Below, one piece after another: positions 37,797-50,837 of a stretch of 64,000 bases of DNA (position 1 is the first letter of the stretch; every line of letters starts with the position of its first letter). This stretch comes from Quillaja saponaria (taxonomy: Eukaryota > Streptophyta > Magnoliopsida > Fabales > Quillajaceae): positions 35,275,235 to 35,339,234 of the forward strand of contig CM055607.1 of the NCBI GenBank assembly GCA_029379385.1. The letters are read 5' to 3'. Below the pieces are notes generated by a model. It was not told the origin of the DNA. It made no database searches and saw only the letters and a program-made list of their open reading frames with translations. The position numbers and the translations under genes are program-made.

Positions 37797-38750
37797 TGTA
37801 AAATAAATATAGAGAAAGAAATAGTAGTAGCTTAGATAATTCTAAGACTACATCATGATTTTAAATTTATAATAGAATAATTATATAAGACTTGTTTAAA
37901 TAATGTAGGATTTAATATCCTAACATAACTTAATACTAAATATACTCTTACACTCTCTCACAAGCTAGAACATATATATGCTCAAGCTTGTATCAAGTAT
38001 AATTCCAAGTATCAAAATTCTTAACACTTCTCTATAACAAAAAGTTACATCAAGTTCACTCGACTCATTATGTGTCTAAGAGAATGAGAACGGCACAAAC
38101 AACATGTACCTAAAAGAAAATGACAAACAACATGTGTCTCTAACAGAATTATTGATTCACAACCAACATAAAATGTCAAATTGGTAACAATTTATGCCAA
38201 CAACTTTTCTGGTCGCAAACACGAGAACGACACAAATAACATGTGTCTATAAGAAAATGACAAATAACATGTGTCTCACACAAAATTATTAATTTATAAC
38301 CAACATAAAATGCCAAATTGGCAACAATTTTTGCCAATAACTTCTCTGGTCCAAAATTAAGGTAAGACAACTTTGGAATCAGTGATAACAAGCAAGGAAA
38401 GTTAAAAACTCTTTAATCTTGAATAGAAGTTATGTCAAAAGATTAAACAACAAACAAATATAAAAACGAATTTCTACAAAAACTTCAAAACTAACAGTAT
38501 CAGAAGTTTCAAAATTATTAGGAGCTGCCGCTAAAGAAGAGAGGCGGCAATCCCAAGATTAAATTTAAGTTTAGATCAAACCCATTTTGATACAATAAAA
38601 TAAATATAGATAAAAAAAAATAATAGTAGCTTAGTTCAAGACTACATCAAGACCTTAAATTTATAATAGAACAATTATATAAAACTTGCTTATTTAAATA
38701 ATATGATACTTAACACTCAACATAATCTTAATACTATATATACTCTAATA
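37797..38750 (-). mobile_element. Complete miniature LTR retrotransposon (TRIM-like)
   Basis: Direct terminal repeats at 37797-37952 and 38594-38750 (156 and 157 bp, roughly 80-85% alike by eye) bound a 641-bp interior with no long open frame. A 5-bp target duplication ACTAC flanks the element at 37792-37796 and 38751-38755. On the minus strand a purine tract (GTGAGAGAG) abuts the downstream LTR. A primer-binding-like site (TGTATCAAAATGGG, compare TGGTATCAGAGC of initiator-tRNA-Met primed elements) follows the upstream LTR, so the element lies in minus orientation. The interior holds a 129-bp tandem repeat. It encodes no proteins and depends on an autonomous relative. Confidence 0.87.
38086..38351. 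repeat. 129-bp tandem repeat inside the TRIM
   Basis: 38086-38214 and 38223-38351 both run from GAGAACG(G/A)CACAAA to TTCTCTGGTC or TTTTCTGGTC, with the shared AACCAACATAAAATG. The period is 137 bp. It is a duplication within the element's internal region. Confidence 0.8.
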
Positions 38751-38755
38751 ACTAC

Positions 38756-39310
38756 AAAAAAGAATGTTGGTGGTTCCATCTATAAGAACAGTTAATGCAA
38801 AGACAAGATTTAGTCCTCAAGGAAAGAAAGGAAAATTACAGCCAGATTTGCTAGCAAGTGCCTTCATGCCCTTCCTCTCGGAAGAAATGAAGAAGCCTAT
38901 ACAGGGATGGCAATGAGGTTGACATGCTTGGATGGGCATAGAAAACCTTCATCATGCTTGAACCTAAAAAAAATTCATTTCACGAGGATCAATTTTCAAA
39001 GATTACTGTCGGTGGATTTATCTTCCCAATTCTTAGGCAAAAAAATGTTTTCATTGATACATTGATTGAAAATAAGCCATAAGCCATCTTTAATATATAG
39101 GACTCCAGAAATAACAGATAACTTGACTCCAAAGTTAAAGAAATATGATCCTAAAATTATGAAAAATAACGGGTTTCAGTCATATCCTACCACCTCCACA
39201 ATGGTCCTAAAACCACAAGGTGAAACATACTCTTCTAGATTATACAACAAAAATATGTTCACATACAAGGTGACTTTCATCTTCTAATCGTTTTCCTATT
39301 TCCTTGACTA
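38756..39310. other. Intergenic, 3' flank of folate-receptor-like gene
   Basis: Spacer between the TRIM target duplication and the stop codon of the minus-strand gene. No gene seen. Confidence 0.5.
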
Positions 39311-42300
39311 CTACCAGATAACTTCTGGTCCATCCACTTTAGTTTCCAATTTCCTTGCAGTGCGTTGTATAGCTGCTAGCTTCTGGCGTTGGCTGTGACT
39401 CTTCCTTCTGCTGTATGATCAATAAAATATTTTAACAAAATATAAATACTACTCTAAAAGTAAATATATGAATAGCTCTTAGCAGAAACTCTCAGTCGAA
39501 GAGGGATGATATGAACAAAATGAACATAGCATAACTGCAACAAGCAAAAAAGAAACGAATACATAATGCTACAAAAAAGAATACGCTAGAAGAGTACTCT
39601 CAAGGGAAACAAAGCAGTCACGTTTTCCTTGTAACTTGTTTGCCAAGAGATGCAACAAGATTGCAAAGGATGAAAACTACAAAACGATTCCCTTTTAATT
39701 TTATAATTTTTTTTTTTTAGTTCTTTAAAAGTGGGATCAAAAAATGAAAATTGTTTTCGGGGAGAACCAAAGGGCAGTAAAACAAAATATGACCACAGGT
39801 TGGTGTGATAGGAAGAAATATAATTAGGAATCTAGACGAATCAATTACCAAACAACCCCCTTCAACAACTTTACCAAGTACACGCAAATGAAGCATTAAT
39901 CTTGTATATGTAGCAAAAAGAAACAGTGTTCTGAGTTCTAACCTTACAAGAAACAATCCTGCTGTAAGAACCATTCCTCCCACTGCCCATGAGACCCTTT
40001 CACCAAAAGTCATCTCCGTTGACCATTGCTGGAAAGCTTCAAAGAACCCCAAGCTCACACCTCTCTTGCGTGCCTCGAACTCTGAAGCCCTCCATGAATC
40101 AGAAATTGTATCTAGGCTGGCTTTACCGCCATAGCAAGGTGCTTCTTTTGTAGCAGTGTATAAATCATCAGTCAGTCTGACACCAAACCCTGCAGCACGA
40201 CAAAGCTCTGTGCCATTGGAGACCCATTCAGCAGCTCTACCACAAACAAAGTCATTCACTCCACAAGGTGCTAGAACCTGCAGATAAACTCAATCAAAAA
40301 CTGGCATTCGTCAAAAGGGGACAAATTAATACTCTACTTGGGAGAGGTGAAAGCGTGAGGAATGATTCTGGGAAGGAAGAAAATGGATATAAGGAATAGT
40401 TAGATATTCTTCTATTTCTCCTCCTTTTTTCTTCCACCCCTGAATTGTTCCTCCTCCTGTATAGAGCCTAAAGTGTCCATCTATGTCACTCATTTGTGTA
40501 GAAAAGAGTCCAGAAAAGTTTATCTCTAAACCTTTAAAACAACTGAAAAGTAATATAAATATAATAGACATATATACACCCAGGACCACTCTTAAAACTA
40601 AATTACATATATATCTGCTAAACTTACCAGTTAAACTAGTTATTCTTGGCAGCAAAAATTATATATTCCTCTTAAAATGACCTCCCAAGAAAAGGTGGAT
40701 ATAATTTATCAGCAATGATGAAATTTATGAAAACCACCCTTCCCCATAAGCTAATCCCAGTCCTCTTCTCTTCTTTCTGCATGTAAAAACCATTCAGACA
40801 TACGCATGATCTTGATTTATTTTAAGAATTACTCGAATACCTGTGTCTTAGCATCCACGGAGAAGTAAGCATTAGAACAAGCCCCATACACTTTATCACA
40901 TAAAGAGGTGCAAATGACAGGAGGTCCAGGCCGAACACCAACACGTGGATCGCATATGGCACACTCCAATAGTTCCCATAAGTGCAAGCACTCTGGGCTG
41001 GCTTCCCCTGTAGAAGCAAGCCTTCTAATGGCTAGCAATGCAGGGTAAGTCTGGCTTACATCACAGCAAGTCTTTTTGCGAAACACTCTGCAGAAAGTCA
41101 AATCTTTGGGTCCCTTGTTGACCTTCCTCGGAGGCTTCCCCTCAAAAGAGAAGGGTGGAAAGCGACCACCTTGAGAAACACACACTCCATTTGGTTTACC
41201 TGCATTGATAAGAATAGGAGACGTGCAATACTGTAAGCACAGCAAAAAAACTATTTCTTTAGAAAGTCACTCAACATGGGAAAAAAATGGTTTAACTGAT
41301 GGTCCAATGCAATGGATGAAAGTAACAGCATTTACTAACAAAAATATTCAGTGGCCAAATCATTTCACCAGAGAACTTATTCACTTTAATGGTCAACAAA
41401 CTAATACCTTGGAACTTCAAGAATTTCACATACATGGCCATCCATGAAAGCAATCATCACAAAAAAGTATATTCTGCTCCACTCTCAATTATACTTTCAT
41501 TCAAGATATAATTTCTTGAAAAGGATATAAAGCAAACTAGATCAAAACTTAGTGTCTCCAACACAGAATAGGATCAAGATGAGATAAAAAGGGCAAAGCC
41601 AAAAAGCAGTGAATTTCTTACATTGAAGAAACCAACAAAAGAACCCAGGGGAACAAGTATCCAAGATATTGTAGGACAAAATGACAATTAAGCTAAGTAA
41701 GAAAATGTCACTGCCATGTGTACTGCAGCGAATTACATAGGAACTTGCAACATCACAACTTCTCGACATTTAGCCTTAACCAACAATATGATAGTTTAAA
41801 AAACACTATCTTTAACAAGAAGGGAAGTGCAGTGCCTGGATTAAATACAAGGTAAATTTATTGCCTGCATAATTCTAACCTAATACATGGGCAAAAATGC
41901 TAAATTAAAATGTTCAATGATCTCAAAATGTCAGCACATTATACAATTTGTTTCTCAAAAACCATATGTCCTAGGTAAATCTGTCAGATTTGTAACCTGT
42001 AATCGCATTCCAACAACTACAGGATAACACCTATATACTTATCAGTCATAACCTAGCACTTTCTTTGACCTAACTTTCACTCCAAAATTCAGAGAGTAAT
42101 TTCTTTCTATTTTAGCCAATTACCAGACAACCTGTACAAAGTTGCCGGCTTTTAGAGTCCAGCAAACTATCTAGAGTTTTCCACACCCAAGCAAGACTAC
42201 ACATTAGATTTACCAAAGCAAATCACATATTTAAGATTTACCCAGATCCTCAAATACTACCATGTCCAAAATTAAAGAGGTACCAGTAGATAACACCCGT

Positions 42301-42512
42301 AATTTTCTTTTCTAACGCCCGATTGACATTGGGAAAAAGGTATGCAAAAATCAAGAAAAGAATAGATATGAAAGGCATAGTTGAAAAGTTGTAAAAGATA
42401 AAACCTTTAAAAAAAGAAAGAAAGAAGAAAGAAAAACATATCGAAACTTACCAGAAGAACTTGGGAGAACCAGATTGAAAAGGAGTAATAATATTAGAAA
42501 TTCAGTATTCAT
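39311..42512 (-). CDS. Folate-receptor-like cysteine-rich membrane protein
   Basis: Exons on the minus strand: 42452-42512, 40841-41199, 39943-40277 and 39311-39410, giving 284 aa. Layout: a signal peptide (MNTEFLILLLLLFNLVLPSSSG), a folate-receptor-like ectodomain with about 14 cysteines (CCDVSQTYPAL, LLECAICDPRVG, ICTSLCDKVYGACSNAYF, FVCGRAAEW), a membrane span (VSWAVGGMVLTAGLFLV) and a short basic cytosolic tail (RRKSHSQRQKLAA). The ectodomain resembles the animal folate/riboflavin receptor fold, but ligand binding in plants is unproven. It matches the Arabidopsis At5g27830 family. All junctions are GT-AG and the frame is intact. Confidence 0.9.
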
Positions 42513-44137
42513 GTCTAATCGTTCTGTGTTTAGAATTCAGTAGCTAGCATACCCAGAAACCTTACGAATTTTCATGTCATGGTACAATAAATAAGTACCA
42601 CAGCATCTAAAACGGTCTGATTGCTGTGCAAATTCACGAAGAGTTGAAGAGTTGAAGAGTTAAGATTGAAGACCTATTTTCCCAATATTTTGGGGACGAT
42701 GGGTTACCCGAGTCAATGACTCGGCAGGGCCTGGAGGCTGGAACCATGGAACCCGACCCGTCTTGGCTGGCCTTCAACCAACAAATTAAAAAAGGCCCAC
42801 GTGATTGATCATGAGGCCATGCCCAATAGTTCCCGTTGAATTTTCTCATAGACCCACCCATTAATAATATTTATTAAAAAAAATTAGTAGTAAATCTGAA
42901 ACTAAACCTCTTGTTTTAAATGATTATATAATAATATTGTATCTATCAATGAATATAAAAAGTCTATCCATGAATGGGAGAAAGTTTTGTTTCTAAATTT
43001 CTTATTTATATTTAGAGTGGAAAATAATCAATGAAATAAAAAAGTTAGTTCACAACAAACTCAAATTTCAAATATCAATAGAAATGGACGTAGTCACATA
43101 CTTCACTTATATGTTCTTTTATGCCAAATGTAAATCTCATAGAGTTAATAATCAAAAATAAAATTAATGAAACTCAAATTGCATGTCAAATTAAAATGTG
43201 TTTAGGCTAAAAAAAGAGTAAATGAAAGACAAAGAATGTAGAAAATCACAATGTTATGTGAACTTATTTTCTTCACATAAACATAACTCTTATCTCTTTC
43301 TCTTTTTTTCCTCAATTTTAGGATTGATGACTTTTTAATTTTTTTATTGTCTTAAAAGAGTATTTTTTGAATAGTTGTTAATTTTTTTTATTTTTTATTA
43401 GCAAGATTAATATTCAAATTCACAATGACTAAAATACAATACCACTAAATTCTCAAGACCTAAGCCTAATACGATACCAAGTAAACTAAAATCTTATTTG
43501 ATAGTTATTAAATTTTTAATTATTATTAATAATCACATTACTTTAATTGTCTTAATTCTTTTTTATTATTTTGCACCCTTTATCACACCTAAACAAAATC
43601 AATTTAACAATCCAATTTTATTAAAAGTATGCGTACGTAACATCCTCTCTTAGTTTTGGCAAGTCTTGCCACCCTCTCCAACTCCAAAACTCCCGCACAC
43701 AAACAGCAAAAGAGGCAATAGGAGGAGATACGACTTCGTTTCCAACATACATTCAAGCAACGGAAACAAATCCAACACACTGGACGGTGCAATAGAAAGA
43801 TGAAGTACAGCAATTACAATGTCTGAACCTTGAAAAAAAAAGCTTACAGGAGTGAAAAGAGCTCCCACTACATACAGACTACAATGGCAGATCAAAATTA
43901 CATTTTCCTAGCTCAGCCCCTATATTCTTGCAACCTTTCCCACTACAATTACTTTGCCATAATTTTAAGATAGGCTACACAAGCAATCTACACATAGGTA
44001 GCTACATAAACAACAACAAATTATACCCCGCAAACCCTCACCCAGACACACACACACACAAACACACACTCCACGGCTACAGCTAGAAGAGAAAACGTGA
44101 TCGATCGCCTACTATTCTGAGAAAAGAGGCTCATTTC
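42513..44137. other. Intergenic between folate-receptor-like and dormancy-associated genes
   Basis: Near 42640-42662 a 9-bp unit (GAAGAGTTG) repeats in the leader of the folate-receptor-like gene. GGCCCACGTG (about 42795), a site II motif fused to a G-box core, is a plausible promoter element. The rest is AT-rich spacer plus the 3' untranslated region of the dormancy gene, with a CA-rich stretch near 44045-44070. Confidence 0.5.
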
Positions 44138-45923
44138 TCACACATCGTAAGGAGGAGAAGTGCTCCTTGGTCCCGTCTGGCTTGCCTTCTCGTAAGCATC
44201 TGATGTTGACTTTCTTCGAAATCGAAAGGGCTCTCTACCACCTAAAAAACACCCGTCAGTACTGTGTAGTAGACTTTCAATTCATATTCATACATGAGTA
44301 GTACAAGTTAATCAAAATTACTAATACTCTACCACTTCAGTGATGCCCACTGGCAAAGTTAATATGACAAGTGAGCATGTCTGAAACACAAAGGTAACTC
44401 CAAAAGTATGCCTAATGCATGCACATATATAAAGTCCCAGAGGAGAAATGCAAGGTTCAAAAGTAGCCACAAAACTAAATTCAGGTAATAGTGCACATGC
44501 AATTCAAGAAAAATCATCGAGGTAAAAGCGACAACATTGCAATTCAGAAGGAAAACAACCCAAGCAATTATTTAGACAAGGAGGAAACTTATTAGCAATT
44601 ACTCTTGAAATTTTCAACAAGTCAATGATCAATGACACATATGATATAGACCTCATAAAGTCAATAGTGATGAAACCATTAAAGATCAGTTGGGCTCGTG
44701 GAAAAGCTAGGCACTAGAAGCATTGAACAAAATTAAAACCCTGCACCAACAATGATTGAAAGAAATACTATAGTTGGAGGCAAATATCTAACCATAGTTA
44801 ATACTTGTAGACTAGTTCAAATTAATTATGCATAAAACAATTGTACGTAGATAGATATATACATGCACATATTATGTAGGGTATGCCCCTTTCCAAAACA
44901 CAAAGAAGAAAACAAAACATTATCATAATTGTTTCCACCTAATATTGTAGATAGATAGATACATGTACATATAATATGTAGGTATGCCCATTTCCATACG
45001 ACAAAGAACAAAACGAAACAATATCATAATTGCTTCCACCCAATTGCTTTATCATCATGACCCACTAACAAATAGACACCACAAACAAATTGACAAAAAT
45101 ACCCTGGTCGTTATTTCTAGAGCATTGCCTAACAATTAACCAGTTCCAGTTTTTTCCTTCGGAATTGCGGGTAGCTTTTCAACAGAAGCAAGGTCTGATT
45201 GGACATTTTTTAGTATGATGAGAGAAAACGATCAAGCTTACCCGAAAAAGGAGACACCGGAGGAGTAGACCCGGCTGGCGACACCGGAGGAGATCCACTG
45301 TGGTAACTGGCAAATCTACTCGAAAATGGAGAAACCGGAGGAGTGGTCCCCGCAGGCGATACCGGAGGCGACCCACTTTGGTAACCTGGTGGTTTTACTA
45401 TCATGATACTACGCGTAACTCTTGTAGCCGGCTCTTCCGATGTATTGTCACCGTACAGTCTCATATTTCCCCCATCTGATTCTGATCAACCAATCATAAA
45501 TTGGGCAAAAAAATACCCAAAACAGAAATGATCAGTTAATGGAAAAAAAAAAACACTTGGCGCCATGAGAAATCTTAAGTTCTAACACATAAGCGTCTGA
45601 TTAGAGCTTTCCAGCCGTTTAATCCAAAACAACATTATATAAAGAACAATAAAATTTGAAAGTATTTAGATCACAGCCGTTGAATTAGAAAAGTTAGGTT
45701 GTATGATTGCGGTTAATGTCCTCTTGATTCAGTTATATATCTGTGAAAATCATGTAATTAGATCTGATCAAATCCGCCGCCGGCTTAAGATCGCAAAAAT
45801 TTGCGTACCCTTGCCGGAGCTAGATCGGAAACTGAAGGTCTGTTGCTTTCTGAGCTTGCCGAGGCCGCTCTCCGGCCGTGGTCCGGCAACGGTGTCATCC
45901 CACAACTGGTCGAGAAGGCCCAT
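44138..45923 (-). CDS. Dormancy/auxin-associated (DRM1/ARP) family protein
   Basis: Exons 45809-45923, 45242-45481 and 44138-44241 give 152 aa. The N terminus MGLLDQLWDDTVAGPRPE and the C-terminal REPFRFRRKSTSDAYEKA are the family hallmarks. The middle is a Pro/Ser-rich low-complexity region in which YxSGSPPVSPAG(T/S)TPPVSPFS occurs twice with a 26-residue period. The protein is small and predicted disordered. Family members are markers of bud dormancy and growth arrest, repressed by auxin or sugar and raised by ABA; the molecular function is unknown. Intron 2 holds a 100-bp tandem repeat. The upstream region carries ABRE-like sites. Confidence 0.93.
44841..45045. repeat. 100-bp tandem duplication in intron 2 of the dormancy gene
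   Basis: 44841-44940 and 44941-45045 share GTAGATAGATA, TATGTAGG(G)TATGCCC and ATATCATAATTGCTTCCACC-like sequence (the first copy has ATTATCATAATTGTTTCCACC). They are similar throughout. Confidence 0.75.
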
Positions 45924-46040
45924 GGCTAAACAAGGCGTAGAATAAGCAGGTTTAAGCGTATTATACAAGACCCCTCGTGCAGACAACCAGAAGTTTCTCG
46001 GTTCCAGAATTAAGGGAGATGGAGTGTAAGTGTGTGAAGG

Positions 46041-46277
46041 ATATTTAACGAGAACTGAGGCGTTAAAGGTCGAACAAGTCTCGGGGTCCACGAACTATTT
46101 TAGCCGTCGATTGCGATCTCAGTAGGGCCAATTGACGTGGCAAATGGATCGAAGTAGCACGTCTAGATAAGGGTGATTAATTTGTGAGAGGATGGGCCCC
46201 AACGACTCGGGGGATTTTAGGATGAGGATTGACACGTGACCCCTTGAACAGAAATGAAGTGGGGGTAATCACGTGAC
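46041..46277 (-). promoter_or_regulatory. ABRE/G-box cluster and TATA-like site upstream of the dormancy gene
   Basis: GACGTGGC (46134-46141), ACACGTGA (about 46232-46239) and TCACGTGAC (about 46269-46277) are ACGT-core bZIP/ABRE motifs 210-355 bp before the ATG. A TTAAATA box at about 46041-46048 (read on the minus strand) is the best TATA candidate. This matches ABA-responsive regulation known for the family. Confidence 0.55.
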
Positions 46278-47236
46278 GGGTCATTTTTTAAAGGTTTTAA
46301 TTCAAGAATTAACTTTATCCATTTTCAAAGTAAAGGTCTTGCTTTTGACAGAATTACAAATTTGACCTCCTCGAATCCAACCCTACTTATTTATCTTGGA
46401 TATTTTTAAGATCATCAAAGCGCAATCGATTTCTTTTTAAACTCTTTTTTAAAACGAACGGAATTTAATATTTTAAACACTCCTATTAAATTGTTGATAT
46501 GAACTTATTTAATATACTTTGCACAAGATTGAATCTAATAGCTAATGTTCTAGTCTTCTATAATCACCTAAAGTGGTTGAGCTTAAGTTGCTTTCTAGCT
46601 TATAAAGTTTGAGGCTCAGCCGGCTCCCAAATGCAGACAAACAACTCAACTAAGGAATCGCAAGGATTGGCATTAGTATCCAAGGTTTAGCAAATAAGCA
46701 AACAATAAAGGAGGCACACGTTATAAAACCTGTTGAACCATTATGCTGCAACAACCCAGTCACAATCCATTCAACAAAATACTAAGGAGTTCTACTAGTT
46801 GTAGGTGACCACAGGCGAAAACAAGCATCTGAGCAAATATACTGCCTCTCTTAATAGTAAACACTCCAATTGCCTAGCACAACTCAGCACAGTCAAGTGA
46901 GCTCCACATTATATATGCCCAGTATATAATTTGCCCAAGTGATAAAGGCAATAGCATTGTATCTCTTGGCTAAATACAAATTAATGAACCACATTGTTAG
47001 TTTTCAACTTCGTTACCATCAAAAGGAAATCATTCATATATCGTCAAGAATACTCAGTAAACTTTCTCGGTTTATAATTCAAGACTAAAAGCTACAGAAA
47101 GACAAAATCACCACAACGGCACAATGACGAACATAAAAAACAATTTTCAACAATAGTGAGGTGCAGACAGTCAAAAACTACAGTTCTACAAGGAAAATCA
47201 TTGATGCCCAACTCCCCTCAGCCCTCCACTTACCAA
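46278..47236. other. Intergenic, 3' flank of uL18-family gene
   Basis: Spacer and the 3' untranslated region of the minus-strand gene at 47237. No gene seen. Confidence 0.5.
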
Positions 47237-47581
47237 TTAAAGCAGCTTGACACCAGCTTCCCTGAGAGAGTCAATGACTGCTTTAACCTTACCATGATAT
47301 TTCTGTTCTCTTTTCAAGTGAACGGAAATAGCAGGAATGTCCTTGAGCATAAGGCGCTCCCCCAATATCTTCCCAATATTTGCAGCAGCAGCCACATCCC
47401 GAGTAGATTCCAGGCTTGATCGCAAGGCTTTCTCTTGGGAGCTTGCAGAAGAGGCTACGGTTGCAGTAGGAGAGTGGATCACCTGAGCACTCACAAACTT
47501 GTTTGTAAAGTGCATCTTCAGGACATAAGGTTTCAGAAACTTTGTGACTCTTGGAGGCCTAACTGGAGGAGGGATAACCAT
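47237..47581 (-). CDS. uL18 (L18p/L5e) family protein
   Basis: The whole 114-aa coding region lies in one exon. It is a short uL18-type domain: VTKFLKPYVLKMHFTNKFVSAQVIHSPT, then SSLESTRDVAAAANIGKILGERL and the C-terminal KVKAVIDSLREAGVKLL. The uL18 fold binds 5S rRNA in bacteria-type ribosomes. These small plant homologues are assumed to be mitochondrial or otherwise organelle-linked, which this sequence does not prove. Two leader introns are supported by splice sites: leader exons about 48930-48990 and 48679-48747, and an acceptor just upstream of the ATG (exon to 47583). The leader frame is closed by a TAA two codons before the ATG. It matches At5g27820 in length and position. Confidence 0.88.
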   Translation of the reverse strand: MVIPPPVRPPRVTKFLKPYVLKMHFTNKFVSAQVIHSPTATVASSASSQEKALRSSLESTRDVAAAANIGKILGERLMLKDIPAISVHLKREQKYHGKVKAVIDSLREAGVKLL

Positions 47582-48990
47582 ATCTGTTTACCAATTGAAA
47601 TTCCTTAGTTAGACCATGAAATATATAACTGAGAATTGATAAACATCATAACAAAGAAAGCCAATCATCCCATGCATCTGTCAAATAGGTTTCAAAGTTT
47701 CACATTTTTTCTATCTACACTCTATGGCCGGTGTTCTAATTCAGCAAGCAAAGGTCACAAGGTCACTAGGGTTGACGTCAGGAGATCCAAGAGGAAATGG
47801 TATGCCTATATAGAAGAACCCCTCTTAGTATTCCTGATCTTCTAAAAGATACAGAAAAGGGGAAAAGCCACTTTGCTTGCACTACAGATAGAAAACATAA
47901 AGTCCCATTTCAAAATCCCTACTTTGTTTCGCAAGCCATAGTCAAAGAAAATGATTATATAAATAATTTAACAGAAATCAGATTATAGACTTAGCTATGC
48001 TAATTCTTTTATATGTAAGGAAATTGTACTACTGAATTGTAAACTTCTATTCTATATCATTGCAAACGCTAAGTTGAATTTTTCCTTCCCACCCTGCAAT
48101 CCTATCCACTGCAATAAAACATATTGCATCAAACATTCTTAAGGCTTCTTGGTTCAAGTTACTTTATTCTTCAGTTCCAGTATAACAAAAACCCAGAAGA
48201 AATTAGAGATATTAAATGTTCTACAACAAGAAGTTAGAAAAGAAGAAAGAACTTGGAATTTGGGATTGGAGGAAGAAAATAAATTTTTTTTTTCTCTTTT
48301 TGAAGCATAGTATAACGCTGCAGCTGGATGAAGAAACCATGAATAAAAAAGCTATCAAATTCTACATATTCATCCATCTACCCAGCACATACAAAACTTC
48401 GTAGTTCGGAAAAAAAAAACCGAAAATGCATAATTTACACCAACAAATAACCATGATTACAATGCATACTATCTGATATATGAGCAAATAAATTTTAGAT
48501 ATAACCGACATTGGAACACTTCCAGTACGAGTAATGGGCCTAACTGAACCTAGATTACACGAGCTACACGTCCAAGGTTGGAATCTAGTCCTCTTAATCA
48601 AATCCCTTGCAATCTCTATTTAGCCCTATCTCATATTAAAGCTTAAATTAATAAATTTCAGAATCAATTTGAAATTACCTTAACCTCTGCCAAAAACCCA
48701 GGAATTTCCAGCCCAAAACCCTTTCCAAGTCCACTAATTCTTAGCACCTGGAAAACAACAAACAGCAAACACTGCTAAGATTCAATTATTTGTTGCAGCA
48801 AGTAGAAAAGAAAATGAAAGCTTCGAAACTTGAGCAATCAAGTTGAACAAGTTGGGAACTCCATGGGCGACAAATGATCCTCGAAAGTATTAGATGTGAA
48901 GCTCAAAAGGAAAGTAATAGTGCTTTTACCAACTGCCGAATACCCCAATAAGCGGCAAATATGACGGGGGAGAGTTAATTTTGAGAATAA

Positions 48991-50760
48991 AAGCAGAAAC
49001 AGATCCATTCGCTGTAGTGTTATAAATAATGTTCTCAGCCACTACTTAGTCATTTCCTTTCGACGTGGGACTTAAAAAAAGTTTCTATTTTAATTTTTTT
49101 TAAACAACTCAACTTTTCTATTCAATAATTTGAACAACAAAGGAGTAATTGAACGATTAAGAAAAAATTTAAAAGACATTGTTTCATTAAGGTTGAGAAG
49201 ACAGTGTTAATAAGGTTGAGAGTTCGAGTACTATTTTTAAATTTAAGGTTTTATTCTTTGGCTTTGAAGAGATCATTTTAGTTATTAGAATCTCAAATAA
49301 GGAGTAGTAGGAGTTGAAGGAAAAAATTATACTCTATTAAATTTTTTATTATTCCAATCAAAATAAATCATTTTTTTATCTAAAATTTTTTTTTATATAG
49401 ATTTTAAACGGTCAAGCAATATGAAAAAAAATAAAACTAAATTAGCTGTATTTTTATAAATTATGGTATTGATACGTGTATTACAAAAAGTATTAAGTAA
49501 ACTTACATTACGCTAAAAAAATAAAACATTTACATATTATTTTTCTTATTTTTTTGTCCACACATAAAAATTAGGTAGTGCACATATCATCACTCATAAA
49601 TTATAATATCTATTAATTGAAAGAAAATTTTTCTTGACTGAAATAAAAAAGAAGAGCAAATTTCTAAGACTAGGCAAGATTGTACAAATAAATTTTTTAA
49701 TAATTACTCTAAAATTTGATCACCGATTATTTTAAAATTTATATGAATTTAGACTCAATCTACTTGTACTATTAAACCTTTTAGTAATACCAAACAATTT
49801 AGCTTTTGAATATGAGTGAAATGTGCAAATGAGATTAAATCAAGTGTCAAATACTACTACTGGCATACTCTATTTGACTATTTGTCTTTCTTCACACAGA
49901 AGACATCAGAACTGAGATGGACTTTGTGTGAGAATTGAGAACCCATCATCATCCACCATAAACCATGGGGGTTTATCTGTAAATGGTCAAAATCAAAAGA
50001 GATGGTGTAAGTCCTATTACTAAAGATGGAGAATCATATCTACATTGGGACTCACTCTATGCTCTCCCCCCAAAACCTACACAAACTCCCTTCACTCACA
50101 CGCAACCCCAACTTGAATTCCTTTCACTGTTTTCTTCTTTACCTTCTTCTATACTGTCTCTCCCCAGTGCTTCCACAATTTCGATCATCACCACCCACAA
50201 GACCACAACCAACAATTTAACTTTTTTCCATCAACCCTTTTGTCATAATTAAAATTTCAAACCAAAATATGATTCATATACAAAAACAAATCTGAACTAC
50301 AATCATGGGAAGCAAAAGATTTAGAATAGAGAAAATGGGATTGCTTTATTTTGGTGGTAGTTAGTGTCCCAAAAAGATAAAAACTGACTAATACATGTGT
50401 AATGAATGATATGGGGGTTGGATTTTGGCCTTTATTCATTCAATCAAACAGTTGAGAAAACCAGTAAGAATAAGATTCACTGTGGCAGTGTCAAATCCAG
50501 CATACCATGCTATCAATAATCAATTCCAAGTTTATTTGCAGTGCAGTCTACGACCTTTAGGGGTTGAAAATGGTAGGGAATAGCCCTTTTGTTTTTGTTT
50601 AGTATTTATTTTAATTCAAACAATATCTGGGGAAATTCTTTGATTGCTTCTTTAGCTTATATGGGTCTTTAAAGAATGCCACTTCAAGACTCAATCCCTT
50701 TAATTTCTCTTGCACTATCTTTCACTTACTGACCCACTTTCTCTCTCTCTCCTTATTACT
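48991..50760. other. Intergenic region upstream of MIR164
   Basis: AT-rich, no gene supported. The minus-strand promoter of the uL18 gene lies at its left end (TATTTATA-like box near 49018). CT-rich stretches near 50090-50200 give open frames by chance only. Confidence 0.45.
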
Positions 50761-50768
50761 TGTACTCG

Positions 50769-50777
50769 TATATAAAT
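50769..50777 (+). promoter_or_regulatory. TATA box of the MIR164 transcript
   Basis: TATATAAAT lies about 70 bp before the hairpin, preceded by a CT-rich stretch. The spacing predicts a transcript start near 50800. Confidence 0.6.
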
Positions 50778-50837
50778 GCATGAGCTTGCTCACCTTCTTT
50801 TGCATTCTCAACTGACTTTTGGTCAAGACAACAGAGG

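Noticed and set aside
49983..50252. 89-codon frame upstream of MIR164
   Set aside because: Low-complexity CT/CA-rich translation without domains; better read as spacer or promoter sequence.
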